DNA of 64,000 nucleotides. Source: Paracoccaceae bacterium. GTDB taxonomy: Bacteria > Pseudomonadota > Alphaproteobacteria > Rhodobacterales > Rhodobacteraceae. Every line of letters starts with the position of its first letter. Within the stretch, counting starts at the first letter, position 1. The stretch is taken from contig JABURR010000017.1 of NCBI GenBank assembly GCA_014762635.1, forward strand, positions 1 to 64,000. Direction: 5' to 3'. Shown here in pieces: positions 17,668 to 31,033 of this stretch. The translations under genes and the position numbers were made by a program. Below the pieces are notes generated by a model. The model did not search any database. It had not been told where the DNA came from and saw only the letters and a list, made by a program, of their open reading frames with translations.

Positions 17668-20600
17668 ATGAAAGACGAGACAACCAAGGTCAAACCGAGG
17701 GCGCGCCGTGGGCGGCGGCGGCGTATCGGGCTTTGGATGCTGCTCAGCTTGGCCTTCATGGGCGCGTTCCTCATGCTTGCGGCGCTGAGCCTGACCGGGC
17801 GTCCGTTGATCTTTCCGGACTGGGTGACGGCCCGGATCGAAGGTCGTGTCAATGGCTCGATTCCCCAGGGGCGCATCACGCTCGGGGCGCTCGAACTGTT
17901 CGTCGACCGAAGCGGTGTGCCACGGCTGGCACTGCGCAATGTCGGCCTGATCGACGGAAGCGGTGCGGAACTGGGGCGGCTCAACGAAGTCCGCGCCCGG
18001 TTTGATCGTGCGGGCCTGCTTCAAGGCAACCTGGCGCCTGATGTTCTGCAGCTTTCCGGGGCGCAGATCACGCTGCGCAGACGGGTCGACGGGAAATTCG
18101 ACCTGTCGCTCGGCTCGTCCCGGAGCACCAGCGGGACCCTTCCGGCCTTGCTGGACCAGGTGGATCACCTTTTTGAAGAGGGGGTTCTTTCGCGCGTCAC
18201 CGGGATCGAGGCACGGGAGTTGACGGTCACGCTTGAGGACGCACGCTCCGGTCGCATCTGGCAGGTCACCGGTGGTTCGCTGACCCTCGGGCAGGATGCA
18301 CGCACGATCGACATGACCCTGGCCTTCGAAGTGTTCAACGGAACCGAGGAACTGGCCAAGACGGTGATCGGTTTCCGGACCGAGAAGGGCTCTCCGAAAG
18401 CGGCCTTCGGGGCCAGTTTCGAGAACGCGGCGGCGGCTGATATTGCGGCGCAGTCGCCGGTCCTGTCATTTCTTCAGGTCATCGACGCGCCCATCTCGGG
18501 GGCCATCCGCGCCGAAATCGGTGAAAACGGGTTGCTTAGGGCCCTGGCCGGAACGCTCGAAGTGGAAGAGGGCGCCCTGCGCCCGAATGATGCCACCACG
18601 CCCATCGTCTTCAATGAGGGCAAGGGCTATTTTTCGTATGATCCGACCGAGGAAGTCATCCATTTCAGCGAGGTTTCCGCTGAAACCGGCGCGGCGGTCA
18701 TCGCCGCCTCGGGCAAGGCCTATCTGCGCGATTTCGAGGACGGGTGGCCGCAGACCTTCCTAGGGCAGATGCGCCTGACGGATGTCGTGGTTCGGCCCGA
18801 GGGTGTCTTCGCCGATCAGCTTCGGTTTTCCGAAGGCATACTCGACGTCAAGGTAGCGCTGGACCCGTTCGCCGCGACTATCGGGCAGCTTGTCCTCGTG
18901 GATGGAGAGCGAAGGTACCGCCTGAAGGGCGACGTGCAGGCCGGACCCGAAGGATGGGAGGTCGCCGCCGATCTTGGGCTGAATTCCATCGAGCACGACG
19001 AACTGCTTTCTCTTTGGCCCGTGACCGCAGCGCCCAATACCCGGGATTGGCTCGTCAGAAATGTGCAGACCGGTCGTCTATTTGATGTGAAAGGCGCGAT
19101 CAGACTAAAGCCGAATACCGATCCGGTGATCTTCCTCAGCTATGACTTCGCCAACACCGGTGTTCGGCCTGTCCGCACCCTACCGCCCGTTAACGGCGGT
19201 CATGGCTACGCGACACTTGAAGGAACGCGCTACACGCTTGTGATGGACGGTGGGCACATGGTCGCGCCCAACGGCGAGAAAGTCGATCTGGGAAACTCGG
19301 TTTTCGTCGTTCCGGACGTCTCGATCAAACAGGGACCCGCCAACTTGACTTTGCGGGTGAACGGGGGGATCCCGGCAGTCCTCTCCCTGCTGAACCTGCC
19401 GCCGTTCCGGATCATGGACAAGGCGGGGCGCGACCCGGATTTCGTGGATGGAACCGCCGACCTGGAAGGCATCTTCCGTTTCAACCTCGTGCCGCGGCTG
19501 ATGCCCGAGGATGTGGAGTACGAGGTATCAGGAGAACTGCTCGATCTCTCCACCGACAACCTTGTGGAAGGCAAGACGATCGCGGCGCCTTTGATGTCAC
19601 TGGTCGCGACGCCCGAACAGTTGGAGATATTTGGCCAGGGCCGGATAGACGATCTCCCCTTCGATGCCACCTGGATCAAGCCGATGGGCCCGGAAAACCA
19701 GGGCTTGAGCCGGGTTCTGGGGCGGGCTGAACTGTCTCAGCGTTTCCTCGACACCTTTTCCATTGCGCTGCCTGAACGCTGGATTTCGGGGCGCGCTTTC
19801 GGTGATTTTTCGCTCGAGTTCGGGCCCGATGCGCCGCCCGCATTCGCGTTGCGTTCCAACCTGGAGGGTCTGGGGCTGAGGTTGCCGGAACTCGCGTGGT
19901 CCAAGTCGCCCAACACTGCGGGTGCTTTCGAGGTTGCAGGTGCACTTGGCGAAATCCCTACCGTGGATCGGATTGCGATGTCCGCTCCTGGCCTGGAAGC
20001 CCTCGGCAAGATCGCGTTCGGAGAAGGTGGGTCCTTTGCGGAAGCGAATTTCGAAAGGGTTAGCGCGTCTGGCTGGTTCGATGCGCCTGTCATTCTGACG
20101 TCGCGCGGGGCGCGGCGATTGCCCGCCATCGAAATCCCTTCCGGGCGTCTGGATATGCGGCGCCTGTCGGCCGGCGGCGGGGCCGGGAACGGGGGGGCGC
20201 AGCCGATTTCTGTCGCCCTTGACCGGCTGGTGGTGTCGGAAGGGATCACACTGACCGGGTTTCGCGGAAATCTGAATAGTGGCCCCTCAGGCCTGGATGG
20301 TCCCTTCAGGGCGCGGATCAACGGAGGGGCCAGGATCTCCGGTCAGTTGGCGCCGTCTCGAACCGGGACAACGGTGGCCATCTATTCGGAAGTGGCTGGG
20401 GCGGCGGCGGCCGATGCGGGGGTTCTTGAGAACCTTCGCGGCGGAGAATTGAACATGTCGCTCGCCCCGACGGGCTCAAGGGGCGTCTACCGTGGAAAGG
20501 CCCGGATTACGGGCGCGCGGATCAGCCAGGCACCGGCCATGGCGGAGCTACTCTCGGCGATTTCCGTGATCGGCCTTCTTGAGCAACTCGACGGGAAGGG

Positions 20601-20955
20601 GATCATGCTTTCGGATATCGAGGCGGATTTCGAATTGACGCCGACCCAAGTTCGTCTGCTGAAGTCCAGTGCCATAGGCCCCTCGCTTGGTATTTCCCTC
20701 GACGGGATTTATGACCTCACCGATCACAGGATGAACATGCAGGGGGTGATCTCGCCCTTCTTCATCGTCAACAGCCTAGGGTCGATTCTGACACGCAAGG
20801 GCGAAGGTTTGTTCGGCTTCAGTTTCAATCTCAAGGGGCAGCCGGACGATCCCAAGGTCTCGGTGTTTCCGCTGTCGATCCTGACGCCGGGCATGTTCCG
20901 GGAGATCTTCCGCCGTCCGCCGCCCGAACCCACCAACAACCGAAGCAAGAGATGA
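17668..20955 (+). CDS. AsmA/YhdP-like (DUF3971) envelope protein
   Basis: The 1095-residue product has a basic cytoplasmic N-terminus, one membrane helix near residues 24-45, and a very long beta-rich periplasmic region. It ends in the AsmA-like C-terminal motif ([16 protein letters not shown], then [15 protein letters not shown]). YhdP, TamB and AsmA relatives form bridge-like grooves thought to move phospholipid between inner and outer membranes. The length and single N-terminal anchor fit YhdP best. The stop overlaps the queA start (ATGA). The start is close to the divergent bcp promoter. Confidence 0.82.
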   Translation: MKDETTKVKPRARRGRRRRIGLWMLLSLAFMGAFLMLAALSLTGRPLIFPDWVTARIEGRVNGSIPQGRITLGALELFVDRSGVPRLALRNVGLIDGSGAELGRLNEVRARFDRAGLLQGNLAPDVLQLSGAQITLRRRVDGKFDLSLGSSRSTSGTLPALLDQVDHLFEEGVLSRVTGIEARELTVTLEDARSGRIWQVTGGSLTLGQDARTIDMTLAFEVFNGTEELAKTVIGFRTEKGSPKAAFGASFENAAAADIAAQSPVLSFLQVIDAPISGAIRAEIGENGLLRALAGTLEVEEGALRPNDATTPIVFNEGKGYFSYDPTEEVIHFSEVSAETGAAVIAASGKAYLRDFEDGWPQTFLGQMRLTDVVVRPEGVFADQLRFSEGILDVKVALDPFAATIGQLVLVDGERRYRLKGDVQAGPEGWEVAADLGLNSIEHDELLSLWPVTAAPNTRDWLVRNVQTGRLFDVKGAIRLKPNTDPVIFLSYDFANTGVRPVRTLPPVNGGHGYATLEGTRYTLVMDGGHMVAPNGEKVDLGNSVFVVPDVSIKQGPANLTLRVNGGIPAVLSLLNLPPFRIMDKAGRDPDFVDGTADLEGIFRFNLVPRLMPEDVEYEVSGELLDLSTDNLVEGKTIAAPLMSLVATPEQLEIFGQGRIDDLPFDATWIKPMGPENQGLSRVLGRAELSQRFLDTFSIALPERWISGRAFGDFSLEFGPDAPPAFALRSNLEGLGLRLPELAWSKSPNTAGAFEVAGALGEIPTVDRIAMSAPGLEALGKIAFGEGGSFAEANFERVSASGWFDAPVILTSRGARRLPAIEIPSGRLDMRRLSAGGGAGNGGAQPISVALDRLVVSEGITLTGFRGNLNSGPSGLDGPFRARINGGARISGQLAPSRTGTTVAIYSEVAGAAAADAGVLENLRGGELNMSLAPTGSRGVYRGKARITGARISQAPAMAELLSAISVIGLLEQLDGKGIMLSDIEADFELTPTQVRLLKSSAIGPSLGISLDGIYDLTDHRMNMQGVISPFFIVNSLGSILTRKGEGLFGFSFNLKGQPDDPKVSVFPLSILTPGMFREIFRRPPPEPTNNRSKR

Positions 20956-22007
20956 AACTCAGCGATTTCGATTTCGACCTGCCGGAGAGCCTGATCGCGA
21001 CCCGGCCCGCAAAGCCGCGCAGTTCGGCCAGGCTTCTGGTTGCCACGCCCGAGACGATTGCGGATGCGCGGGCGCTGGATCTTCCGCAGTTCCTCAACCC
21101 GGGGGATCGCCTCGTGCTGAACGATACGAAGGTGATCCCGGCCAGGCTTTCGGGGATCCGCCACAGGGAGACCGGCCAGGGGCCTGTGGAGGCCAGGATC
21201 GAGGCGACCTTGCTTGAGCCGCAAGCCGATGGGGGATGGAGGGCGCTGCTCAAACCGCTCCGCAAGGTTGCCGAGGGCGAGGAGATCCGGTTTTCAGATG
21301 ATCTTTCCGCTACGGTGCAGAGCAAGGACGAGGGAGCGGCGATTCTTGCGTTCAACCTCAATGGCGAGGATTTCGACGCAGCGCTGGCCGAGGCCGGGGC
21401 GATGCCCCTGCCGCCCTACATCGCCGCCAAGCGTCCGGCAGATGCGCGGGACCGCGAAGATTACCAGACCATCTGGGCGAAACGATCCGGCGCCGTTGCG
21501 GCGCCGACGGCCTCGCTTCATTTCGATGAGGCGCTGATGGCCGCGCTTGCCGAACGCGGGGTCGAGATCAGTTTCGTTACCCTCCATGTCGGCGCGGGCA
21601 CGTTCCTTCCCGTGAAGGTCGAGGATGTGACCACCCACAAGATGCACGCCGAATGGGGCGAGGTCTCGGAACGGGCCGCGTCGGAAATGAATGCCACGCG
21701 CGCGGCGGGCGGGCGGATCATCCCGGTGGGCACGACGGCCCTGCGCCTGATCGAGAGCGCGGCGGCTGAGGATGGAACGATGGCCGCATGGCAGGGCGAG
21801 ACGGATATCTTCATCTATCCGGGCTACGCGTTCCGGATCGCCGACGCGCTGATGACCAACTTTCATCTGCCGAAATCGACGCTGATGATGCTGGTCTCGG
21901 CGCTGATGGGGCCAGAGCGGGTGCGACAGATTTACGCCCATGCCATTGAAAAAGAATACCGGTTCTTCTCTTACGGTGACGCGTCGCTTCTGTTACCCGG
22001 CGGGTGA
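20952..22007 (+). CDS. queA: tRNA preQ1 ribosyltransferase-isomerase QueA
   Basis: QueA transfers and isomerises the ribosyl part of S-adenosylmethionine onto preQ1 in tRNA, forming epoxyqueuosine. The 351-residue product begins [23 protein letters not shown] and has [13 protein letters not shown] near residue 60. It also contains [25 protein letters not shown] near 160-185, [15 protein letters not shown] near 210, and [16 protein letters not shown] near 305, all family signatures. It overlaps the upstream YhdP-like gene by 4 bases. Confidence 0.97.
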   Translation: MKLSDFDFDLPESLIATRPAKPRSSARLLVATPETIADARALDLPQFLNPGDRLVLNDTKVIPARLSGIRHRETGQGPVEARIEATLLEPQADGGWRALLKPLRKVAEGEEIRFSDDLSATVQSKDEGAAILAFNLNGEDFDAALAEAGAMPLPPYIAAKRPADARDREDYQTIWAKRSGAVAAPTASLHFDEALMAALAERGVEISFVTLHVGAGTFLPVKVEDVTTHKMHAEWGEVSERAASEMNATRAAGGRIIPVGTTALRLIESAAAEDGTMAAWQGETDIFIYPGYAFRIADALMTNFHLPKSTLMMLVSALMGPERVRQIYAHAIEKEYRFFSYGDASLLLPGG

Positions 22008-22086
22008 AAAAAGTCGAAACCTGTCGTTTTGGGCGGGTTTCTGACAGAAATGAAACTTATCGTGGCCGGATCGAACCGGGGGTAGC

Positions 22087-23355
22087 ATGTTCCAGGTACT
22101 GAACTCGTCTTGGGCACTTTTCGCAGGGATGTTCCTGCTGATGGTCGGCAACGGCCTGCAGGGCACGCTGCTTGGCATCCGCGGCGGGATCGAGGGGTTC
22201 TCGACCTTCCAGATGTCGGTCGTGATGTCGGCCTATTTCGCAGGCTTCATGATCGGCAGCCGGGTGACGCCCGAGATGATCCGCCGCGTCGGTCATGTGC
22301 GGGTCTTCGCTGCGCTGGGGTCGTTCATTTCGGCGGCGCTGATCCTCTATCCCGCGATCACCGATCCCTGGGCCTGGTCGATCCTGCGGGTAATCATCGG
22401 CTTCAGCTTCTGCGGCGTCTACATCACAGCCGAAAGCTGGCTGAACAATGCCGCCACGAACGAGACGCGCGGCAAGGCGCTGTCGCTTTACATGATGGTA
22501 CAGATGGGGGGCATCGTCTCGGCGCAGGCGTTGCTCAACCTTGGTGATCCGTCTGGGTTCATCCTGTTCATCATTACCTCGGTGCTGGTTTCGATCTCCT
22601 TCGCGCCGATCCTGCTCAGCGTGAACCCGACCCCGGCCTTCGAGACGACCAAACGGATGAGCCTTCGGGACATCTTCAACACCTCTCCGCTGGGCTGTAT
22701 CGGCATGTTTCTGGTCGGGGGCGTGTTTTCCAGCATGTTCGGCATGTCCTCGGTCTATGGGTCGATCGCAGGCCTGACCGTGGCGCAGATATCGATCTTC
22801 GTCTCGTCCTTCTACGTGGGGGGGTTGCTGCTCCAGTTTCCGATCGGTTGGGCCTCTGACCGGATGGACCGGCGCCACCTGATCTTTGGCGTCGCAGCTG
22901 CAGGCGGCGTGGCATCCTTGGGCGGACTTCTGTTTTCGAGCGGCTTTGCCCCGCTGGTGGCCATCGGGTTCCTGATCGGGGGGCTCAGCAATCCGCTGTA
23001 TGCGCTGCTGCTTGCCTATACCAACGACTTCCTGGACGTGGATGACATGGCGGCGGCCTCGGGCGGGCTTCTCTTCATCAACGGGATGGGGGCGATCTTC
23101 GGGCCGCTTGCCCTGGGACCGATCATGGAGACGGTCGGCCCCGAGGGGTATTTCCTCTTCATTGCGATCCTCATGCTGGGGATGGCGGCCTATGCGGCTT
23201 ATCGGATGACTCAGCGTCCCGCGCCCAGCTACGAAGACAATTCGAGCTACGTTCCGGTCTATCCGTCCGCCACGCCCGTTGTGATGGAGGCCGCGCAGGA
23301 GGTTGTCATCGAGGCTGCCGAAGAAGCAACACTGGAAGCCGAAGCCACGTCTTAG
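22087..23355 (+). CDS. MFS transporter, YcaD-like
   Basis: The 422-residue product has 12 predicted membrane helices. The cytoplasmic loop motif WASDRMDRRHLIFG near residue 255 is typical of the major facilitator superfamily. A polar, acidic tail of about 45 residues ends in Glu/Ala-rich sequence. The N-terminus (GMFLLMVGNGLQGTLLGIRGG) resembles the YcaD subgroup. The substrate is not predictable. It follows queA by 79 bases on the same strand. Confidence 0.82.
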   Translation: MFQVLNSSWALFAGMFLLMVGNGLQGTLLGIRGGIEGFSTFQMSVVMSAYFAGFMIGSRVTPEMIRRVGHVRVFAALGSFISAALILYPAITDPWAWSILRVIIGFSFCGVYITAESWLNNAATNETRGKALSLYMMVQMGGIVSAQALLNLGDPSGFILFIITSVLVSISFAPILLSVNPTPAFETTKRMSLRDIFNTSPLGCIGMFLVGGVFSSMFGMSSVYGSIAGLTVAQISIFVSSFYVGGLLLQFPIGWASDRMDRRHLIFGVAAAGGVASLGGLLFSSGFAPLVAIGFLIGGLSNPLYALLLAYTNDFLDVDDMAAASGGLLFINGMGAIFGPLALGPIMETVGPEGYFLFIAILMLGMAAYAAYRMTQRPAPSYEDNSSYVPVYPSATPVVMEAAQEVVIEAAEEATLEAEATS

Positions 23356-23422
23356 GACTTGTGAATACAAGCTTTCAATGAGACCCTTTTGATGTTGGGG
23401 TAACAATCGGGGCGCAGGAGAG

Positions 23423-24004
23423 ATGACGAACCCAAACGACATCCTGACCTATTGGCTGGACGAGATCGGGCCGCAGGGATGGTACAAGGGCGGGGACGAC
23501 CTCGACCAGGAGATACGCGACAAGTTCCAGCAGGCATGGGAACAGGCGCAGGAAGGGGCGTTCTCGCTCTGGCTGACCTATCCCAGCGGCGTTCTGGCGT
23601 ATCTTATTCTCATGGATCAGTTTCCGCGGAACATGTTTCGCGGAACGGCGCGCGCCTTCTCAAGCGATCGGGTGGCCGTTGCTGCGGCCAAGGCCGCCGT
23701 GCAGAAAGGCTGGGACATGAAGATCGACGAACCCGCGCGGCAGTTCTTCTACTTGCCGCTCATGCATTCTGAGAACCTGGGCGATCAGGATCGCTGTGTC
23801 CGGCTCATGAAGACCCGGATGGCGGATACCGGTGCCGACAACCTGCTGCACGCAAGGGCGCACCGCGAGGTGATCCGGATGTTTGGTCGCTTCCCGTACA
23901 GGAATGAGGCGCTGGGCCGTGCTACCAAGCCGACCGAGACAGAATTCCTAGAGGGCGGTGGCTACATGAGCGCCCTTCAGACGGTTCGCGAAAGAGCCGC
24001 GTGA
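23423..24004 (+). CDS. DUF924 family protein
   Basis: The 193-residue product matches DUF924, a helical, TPR-like cytoplasmic family of unknown function. Recognisable features are ILTYWLDEIGPQGWYKGGDDLDQEI at the start, AYLILMDQFPRNMFRGTARAF near residue 65, FFYLPLMHSENLGDQ near 115 and GRFPYRNEALGR near 155. AGGAG lies six bases before the ATG. There is no catalytic motif I recognise. Confidence 0.88.
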   Translation: MTNPNDILTYWLDEIGPQGWYKGGDDLDQEIRDKFQQAWEQAQEGAFSLWLTYPSGVLAYLILMDQFPRNMFRGTARAFSSDRVAVAAAKAAVQKGWDMKIDEPARQFFYLPLMHSENLGDQDRCVRLMKTRMADTGADNLLHARAHREVIRMFGRFPYRNEALGRATKPTETEFLEGGGYMSALQTVRERAA

Positions 24005-24131
24005 AGTGGATCGCCATGCACCGCCGTCAAGGCGGGCTTTCCGGCTCGGCAGGGCCGGAGCGCGGTCTTCCGTTGAAGCTGCCCGGATGATGGTTTAACG
24101 TTCAACTAAATCTGAATCCGGAGGAGCATCC

Positions 24132-25526
24132 ATGGCTGCCAAGAATTTCGACATGATTGTCATCGGCGCCGGGCCGGGGGGTTACGTTGCCGCGATCCGC
24201 GGTGCGCAGCTTGGCCTGAACGTCGCCTGTGTTGAGCGTGAACACCTGGGCGGGATCTGTCTGAACTGGGGCTGCATTCCCACCAAGGCGCTGCTGCGCT
24301 CGTCGGAAGTCTTCCACCTGATGCACCGCGCCAAGGAATTCGGACTGAAGGCCGACGGGATCAGCTATGATCTGAACGCCGTCGTCCAGCGCTCGCGCGG
24401 TGTGGCAAAGCAGCTTTCGGGCGGCATCGGGCACCTGTTCAAGAAGAACAAGGTGACCTCGATCATGGGCGAGGCCAAGCTGACCGGAAAGGGCAAGGTC
24501 ACCGTCAAGACGGACAAGGGCACCGAGGAGCTCACCGCCAAGGCCATCGTCGTGGCCACCGGCGCGCGGGCGCGGGAACTGCCGGGTCTCGAGGCTGACG
24601 GAGACCTGGTCTGGACCTACAAGCACGCGCTCAACCCGCCGCGGATGCCGAAGAAGCTTCTGGTGATCGGCTCGGGCGCCATCGGGATCGAATTCGCCAG
24701 CTTCTACAACACGCTCGGGGCCGACACGACCGTGGTCGAGGTCATGGACCGGGTGCTCCCGGTCGAGGACGCCGACATCAGTGCCTTTGCCAAGAAGCAG
24801 TTCCAGAAGCAGGGCATGAAGATCATGGAGAAATCCATGGTCAAGCAGCTGGACCGTGCCAAGGGCAAGGTCACGGCCCATATCGAAACCGGCGGCAAGG
24901 TCGAAAAGCACGAATTCGACACTGTGATCTCGGCCGTGGGCATCGTCGGCAATGTCGAGGGGCTGGGCCTCGAGGAGCAAGGCGTCAAGATCGACCGCAC
25001 CCACGTGACCGTGGATGAGTACTGCCGCACCGGGGTCGAGGGCGTCTATGCCATCGGCGATATTGCCGGGGCGCCGTGGCTTGCTCACAAGGCCAGCCAC
25101 GAGGGCGTCATGGTCGCAGAAATGGTGGCCGGGAAGCACCCGCACCCCGTCCGCCCCGAGTCGATTGCCGGCTGCACCTATTGCCACCCGCAGGTTGCCA
25201 GCGTGGGCCTGACCGAAGCAAAGGCGAAAGAGCAGGGCTACAAGATCAAGGTCGGCCGTTTCCCCTTCATCGGTAACGGCAAGGCGATCGCGCTGGGTGA
25301 ACCCGAAGGCATGGTCAAGACGATCTTCGACGAGAAGACTGGCGAGCTATTGGGCGCGCACATGGTTGGGGCCGAGGTGACTGAACTGATCCAGGGCTAC
25401 GTGGTGGGGCGCCAGCTCGAGACCACCGAGGAAGACCTGATGAACACCGTCTTCCCGCACCCGACGCTGAGCGAGATGATGCACGAAAGCGTCCTCGACG
25501 CCTATGGCCGGGCGCTGCACTTCTAG
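24132..25526 (+). CDS. lpdA: dihydrolipoyl dehydrogenase
   Basis: This E3 flavoenzyme reoxidises dihydrolipoamide of 2-oxoacid dehydrogenase or glycine cleavage complexes with NAD+. The 464-residue product has FAD-binding GAGPGGYVAAIRGAQLG (residues 12-28) and the redox disulfide GGICLNWGCIPTKAL near residue 40. The NAD-binding GSGAIGIEFASFY is near 180, GDIAGAPWLAHKASHEG near 310, and the His-Glu pair HPTLSEMMHESV near 440. GGAGGAG precedes the ATG. No E1 or E2 gene is adjacent, so its partner complex is unknown from this window. Confidence 0.96.
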   Translation: MAAKNFDMIVIGAGPGGYVAAIRGAQLGLNVACVEREHLGGICLNWGCIPTKALLRSSEVFHLMHRAKEFGLKADGISYDLNAVVQRSRGVAKQLSGGIGHLFKKNKVTSIMGEAKLTGKGKVTVKTDKGTEELTAKAIVVATGARARELPGLEADGDLVWTYKHALNPPRMPKKLLVIGSGAIGIEFASFYNTLGADTTVVEVMDRVLPVEDADISAFAKKQFQKQGMKIMEKSMVKQLDRAKGKVTAHIETGGKVEKHEFDTVISAVGIVGNVEGLGLEEQGVKIDRTHVTVDEYCRTGVEGVYAIGDIAGAPWLAHKASHEGVMVAEMVAGKHPHPVRPESIAGCTYCHPQVASVGLTEAKAKEQGYKIKVGRFPFIGNGKAIALGEPEGMVKTIFDEKTGELLGAHMVGAEVTELIQGYVVGRQLETTEEDLMNTVFPHPTLSEMMHESVLDAYGRALHF

Positions 25527-25548
25527 GCGTGAAGTAGATACAGGAAAA

Positions 25549-25577
25549 AGAAAAGGCCCCGATCAAGGGGCCTTTTC
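25549..25577. terminator. rho-independent terminator after lpdA
   Basis: AAAAGGCCCC, a six-base loop GATCAA and GGGGCCTTTT form a perfect stem with an A-run before it and a T-run after it. It lies 22 bases after the lpdA stop and just before the end of the convergent rhodanese gene, so it can act in both directions. Confidence 0.92.
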
Positions 25578-25589
25578 CATTGGGATGGC

Positions 25590-25943
25590 TTAGGCGAGCG
25601 GCCCGCCGGCCCCTGTCCAATCCTTGAGCCCGCCGATGTTGACGGCGTACAGATGGCCGTATTCCTGCAACTGCTGCGCGGCCTTGCCGCTGCGGACACC
25701 GGTTGCACAATAAAGCGCGACAGGCAGGCCCAGCTTGAAGACATCAAGACACTCCGGGCTCGCCGGATCGGCCATCGCCGGGATTTGCAGAAGCGGAATG
25801 TGGATGGCGCCTTGCGCGATGCCGCTCACTTCCACTTCCTGAATGCCGCGCACGTCAACCAAGATCATTTCTTTGCGGGCAACGCTGGCGATGATTGCGG
25901 GCAAATCTGCTACCGGATCGAATGTCGGTGCGCTCTGGGTCAT
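25590..25943 (-). CDS. single-domain rhodanese-like protein
   Basis: The 117-residue cytoplasmic protein is one rhodanese domain. It opens with LVDVRGIQEVEVSGIAQGAIHIPLLQI and has the active-site loop YCATGVRSGKAA near residue 80, where the cysteine would carry persulfide. It ends with NIGGLKDWTGAG. A role in sulfur transfer or thiosulfate handling is likely, but no sulfur genes are beside it. Confidence 0.9.
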   Translation of the reverse strand: MTQSAPTFDPVADLPAIIASVARKEMILVDVRGIQEVEVSGIAQGAIHIPLLQIPAMADPASPECLDVFKLGLPVALYCATGVRSGKAAQQLQEYGHLYAVNIGGLKDWTGAGGPLA

Positions 25944-26232
25944 CTGGCTTGTCTAATCCTGGTGAGTTTCAGCAAAAATGGTTGCCGAGCCATTAACTGA
26001 AATTGTCGCTAAGGCCAAGTCGCCCTTCCCTTGATTGGGTGCGACTAATTCCCTGTCGGCGGATTTCGGCCCTTCAGTTGCGAAACAGGCAGGGCTGTCC
26101 AGCGAATTCATCTCGGTTCCGGGGGGGGCGCGCAGCAAACCGTCACATGGCGAGAGCTTTCACCTACTTGACCCGAAGCCGATGCCGGTGCAGGTCCTAT
26201 GGACCCCAAACCTGACGCCGGTGGACCCATCC
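25944..26232. other. divergent intergenic region
   Basis: This 289-base gap separates the rhodanese gene from the next MFS gene. Its right part stays open in the MFS reading frame, but that extension has no membrane-protein or family character. I see no clear operator, tRNA or repeat in it. Confidence 0.4.
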
Positions 26233-27525
26233 ATGACGACCGACCCTGCTCCCTCCTATCAACTCGGCATCCGCGAAAACCTGACGCCCTTCGTCCAGCA
26301 ACTCCTGCAGGTGTTTTTTGTCGGGATGACGATCGGACTGCAGCGCACGGTGCTGCCTGCCTTGGCTGGCGAGGAATTCGGTGTGCCCGAGGGATCGTTC
26401 ACGCTGCTGCTGACTTTCGTCGTCAGTTTCGGTTTCGTGAAAGGGGCGATGAACTTCGTGTCTGGGCGGATCTCGGAAAAGGTTGGGCGCAAGACGGTGC
26501 TGATCTGGGGCTGGATTGCAGCCTTGCCGATCCCGTTCATAATCCTCTGGGCGCCGAACTGGGGGTGGATCGTCGCGGCCAACATCCTGCTTGGGCTGAA
26601 CCAGGGGTTCGCCTGGTCGATGACGGTCACTTCGAAGATGGATATCGTGCGCGCCGACCAGCGCGGGCTGGCGACAGGGTTCAACGAATTCGCAGGCTAC
26701 GGGGGTGTTGCGCTCGCCGGACTTCTGACCGGATACCTCGCAAGTTATTTCGATCCGCGGACCAGCCTTTTCATTTTTGGCCTGGCGGTAACCCTCCTGG
26801 CGCTGGCCGGGGCCGTCCTCGCCTTCACCGAGACGCTGCCCTACGCCCGGGCGGAAGGCGCGCGGCAAAGGGCGGGCACGGCCACTGGCCCGGCGCCGCG
26901 CTATGCAGAAACCCCATCGGCCAACCCCGGCTCGCGCGAGATCTTTGCGCTGGTGACTTGGCGCAACCGGGATTTCATGGCGCTGTCCCAGGCGGGCTGT
27001 ATCGAGAAATTCGTGGATGCGCTGGTCTGGGCGCTGCTGCCGGTTTTCCTGAAAATGCAGGGGGCGAGCCTCATCGAGATTGGCTGGATCACCGGGATCT
27101 ACGGCTTTGTCTGGGGCGGCAGCCAGCTTTGGACCGGGCCGCTTTCGGACCGGGTGGGGCGGAAATGGCCCGCGGTCTGGGGCATGTGGATCTGCGGGGC
27201 AGGGGTTCTGGCCCTGCCGATGTTCTCGAGCCTTTTGGGCTGGGGGCTGGCGGCGGCAGTCACCGGCGTAGGCATGGCGCTTCTTTATCCGACGCTGATC
27301 GCGGCCATCGGGGACATCTCGCACCCGGACTGGCGCGGCAGCAGCCTCGGCGTCTACCGGTTCTGGCGTGACCTCGGTTACGGTATCGGGGCGCTGCTGA
27401 TTGGCCTCGTGGCCGATCTCAGCGGAACCGCTGAAGCCGGGTTCTGGCTCACTGGCGGAGCGATGCTGGCCTCGGGCCTCTGGCTGGCGCTGGCGCTTCG
27501 CGAGACGCACCCGCGGGTCGGCTGA
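26233..27525 (+). CDS. MFS transporter
   Basis: The 430-residue product has about 12 membrane helices and two MFS loop motifs: [14 protein letters not shown] near residue 82 and [16 protein letters not shown] near 305. A long polar central loop (about residues 205-240) separates the two halves. The start was set at the ATG of [11 protein letters not shown], because upstream in-frame codons lack hydrophobic or family character. The ribosome site there is weak, so the start is uncertain. The substrate is unknown; it lies directly upstream of uvrA. Confidence 0.8.
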   Translation: MTTDPAPSYQLGIRENLTPFVQQLLQVFFVGMTIGLQRTVLPALAGEEFGVPEGSFTLLLTFVVSFGFVKGAMNFVSGRISEKVGRKTVLIWGWIAALPIPFIILWAPNWGWIVAANILLGLNQGFAWSMTVTSKMDIVRADQRGLATGFNEFAGYGGVALAGLLTGYLASYFDPRTSLFIFGLAVTLLALAGAVLAFTETLPYARAEGARQRAGTATGPAPRYAETPSANPGSREIFALVTWRNRDFMALSQAGCIEKFVDALVWALLPVFLKMQGASLIEIGWITGIYGFVWGGSQLWTGPLSDRVGRKWPAVWGMWICGAGVLALPMFSSLLGWGLAAAVTGVGMALLYPTLIAAIGDISHPDWRGSSLGVYRFWRDLGYGIGALLIGLVADLSGTAEAGFWLTGGAMLASGLWLALALRETHPRVG

Positions 27526-27539
27526 TATCTTTCCTGTAT

Positions 27540-27554
27540 GTTCTTGTAATGTTC
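27540..27554. promoter_or_regulatory. LexA (SOS) box upstream of uvrA
   Basis: GTTC-TTGTAAT-GTTC is an exact match to the alphaproteobacterial LexA box GTTC-N7-GTTC. It lies 66 bases upstream of the uvrA start, right after the MFS stop. It predicts SOS induction of uvrA and agrees with the lexA gene found in this window. Confidence 0.9.
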
Positions 27555-27619
27555 TGGTAATTTGTTTGGAGATTCGGCGTCGGGAGCCTATGTGAGACCG
27601 GCGGAACCCGAGGGCAATC

Positions 27620-30517
<2,898 letters not shown>

Positions 30518-30519
30518 GC

Positions 30520-30939
30520 TCAGTCGGCGACGTTGCGGATCGCTTCGAACAACTCCAGCACTTCCAGCGTGTCGTTCTTCACGCGGATGTAGTTGTCGCC
30601 GATGCGGTAATACGCCTCGCCCCGACGCGGACGCGGAAGACCGGCGCGTTCCCAATCCTCAAGCTCGTCGTAATCGCCCTGAAGACGGTCACCGATGCCA
30701 TACTTCATGGCCTGACCCGGAGGGATGCAGGGCGGGTTCTTCCGTGCCAGGCCTGGCGGGCAATGACGTGCCCCGGATGGCGCCGCGCCGCCGCGGGCCG
30801 AGCCTTCCTGCCGATCTTCCTGCTCAGGGCGGTAGATGCCCGACTCCCGAACCGTGTTCAGCAGGTTATTCTTTGCAACGGCCGTCATGGGCATCGCCAT
30901 GGAAATGGCCGCAGCCAGCAATACGGTGCGTTTCAACAT
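30520..30939 (-). CDS. small exported protein, RcnB/CigR-like
   Basis: The 139-residue product has a signal peptide of about 22 residues ending AVAK, then a disordered polar region. PPGLARKNPPCIPPGQAMKYGIGDRL near residues 62-85 is the Pro-rich motif seen in RcnB/CigR-like periplasmic proteins. A C-terminal YYRIGDNYIRVKNDTLEVLELFEAI domain ends the protein. GGAG precedes the ATG. The function is unknown. Homologues may carry a misleading excinuclease name because of the uvrA neighbour; nothing in the sequence suggests DNA repair. Confidence 0.75.
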   Translation of the reverse strand: MLKRTVLLAAAISMAMPMTAVAKNNLLNTVRESGIYRPEQEDRQEGSARGGAAPSGARHCPPGLARKNPPCIPPGQAMKYGIGDRLQGDYDELEDWERAGLPRPRRGEAYYRIGDNYIRVKNDTLEVLELFEAIRNVAD

Positions 30940-31033
30940 TATCTGCTCCTTTGCCCCCGGCGCATATTCTAGCAGCTTCGATTCGCCTGCTAAAGCGGGA
31001 TTGTCGGTTCGGTCAAATTCCGCCGATCACGTT

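Noticed and set aside
22010-22060. Terminator between queA and the MFS gene
   Set aside because: GAAACC and GGTTTC can pair, but the stem is short and no T-run follows.
24021-24065. Terminator after the DUF924 gene
   Set aside because: Small CCGCC/GGCGG and CCGGC/GCCGG stems exist, but neither has a convincing T-run, so no feature was called.
24091-24112. CtrA-like TTAA-N7-TTAA or CceR-like site before lpdA
   Set aside because: TTAACGTTCAACTAA has one mismatch to the CtrA pattern and only partial symmetry for CceR. Evidence is too weak to call a site.
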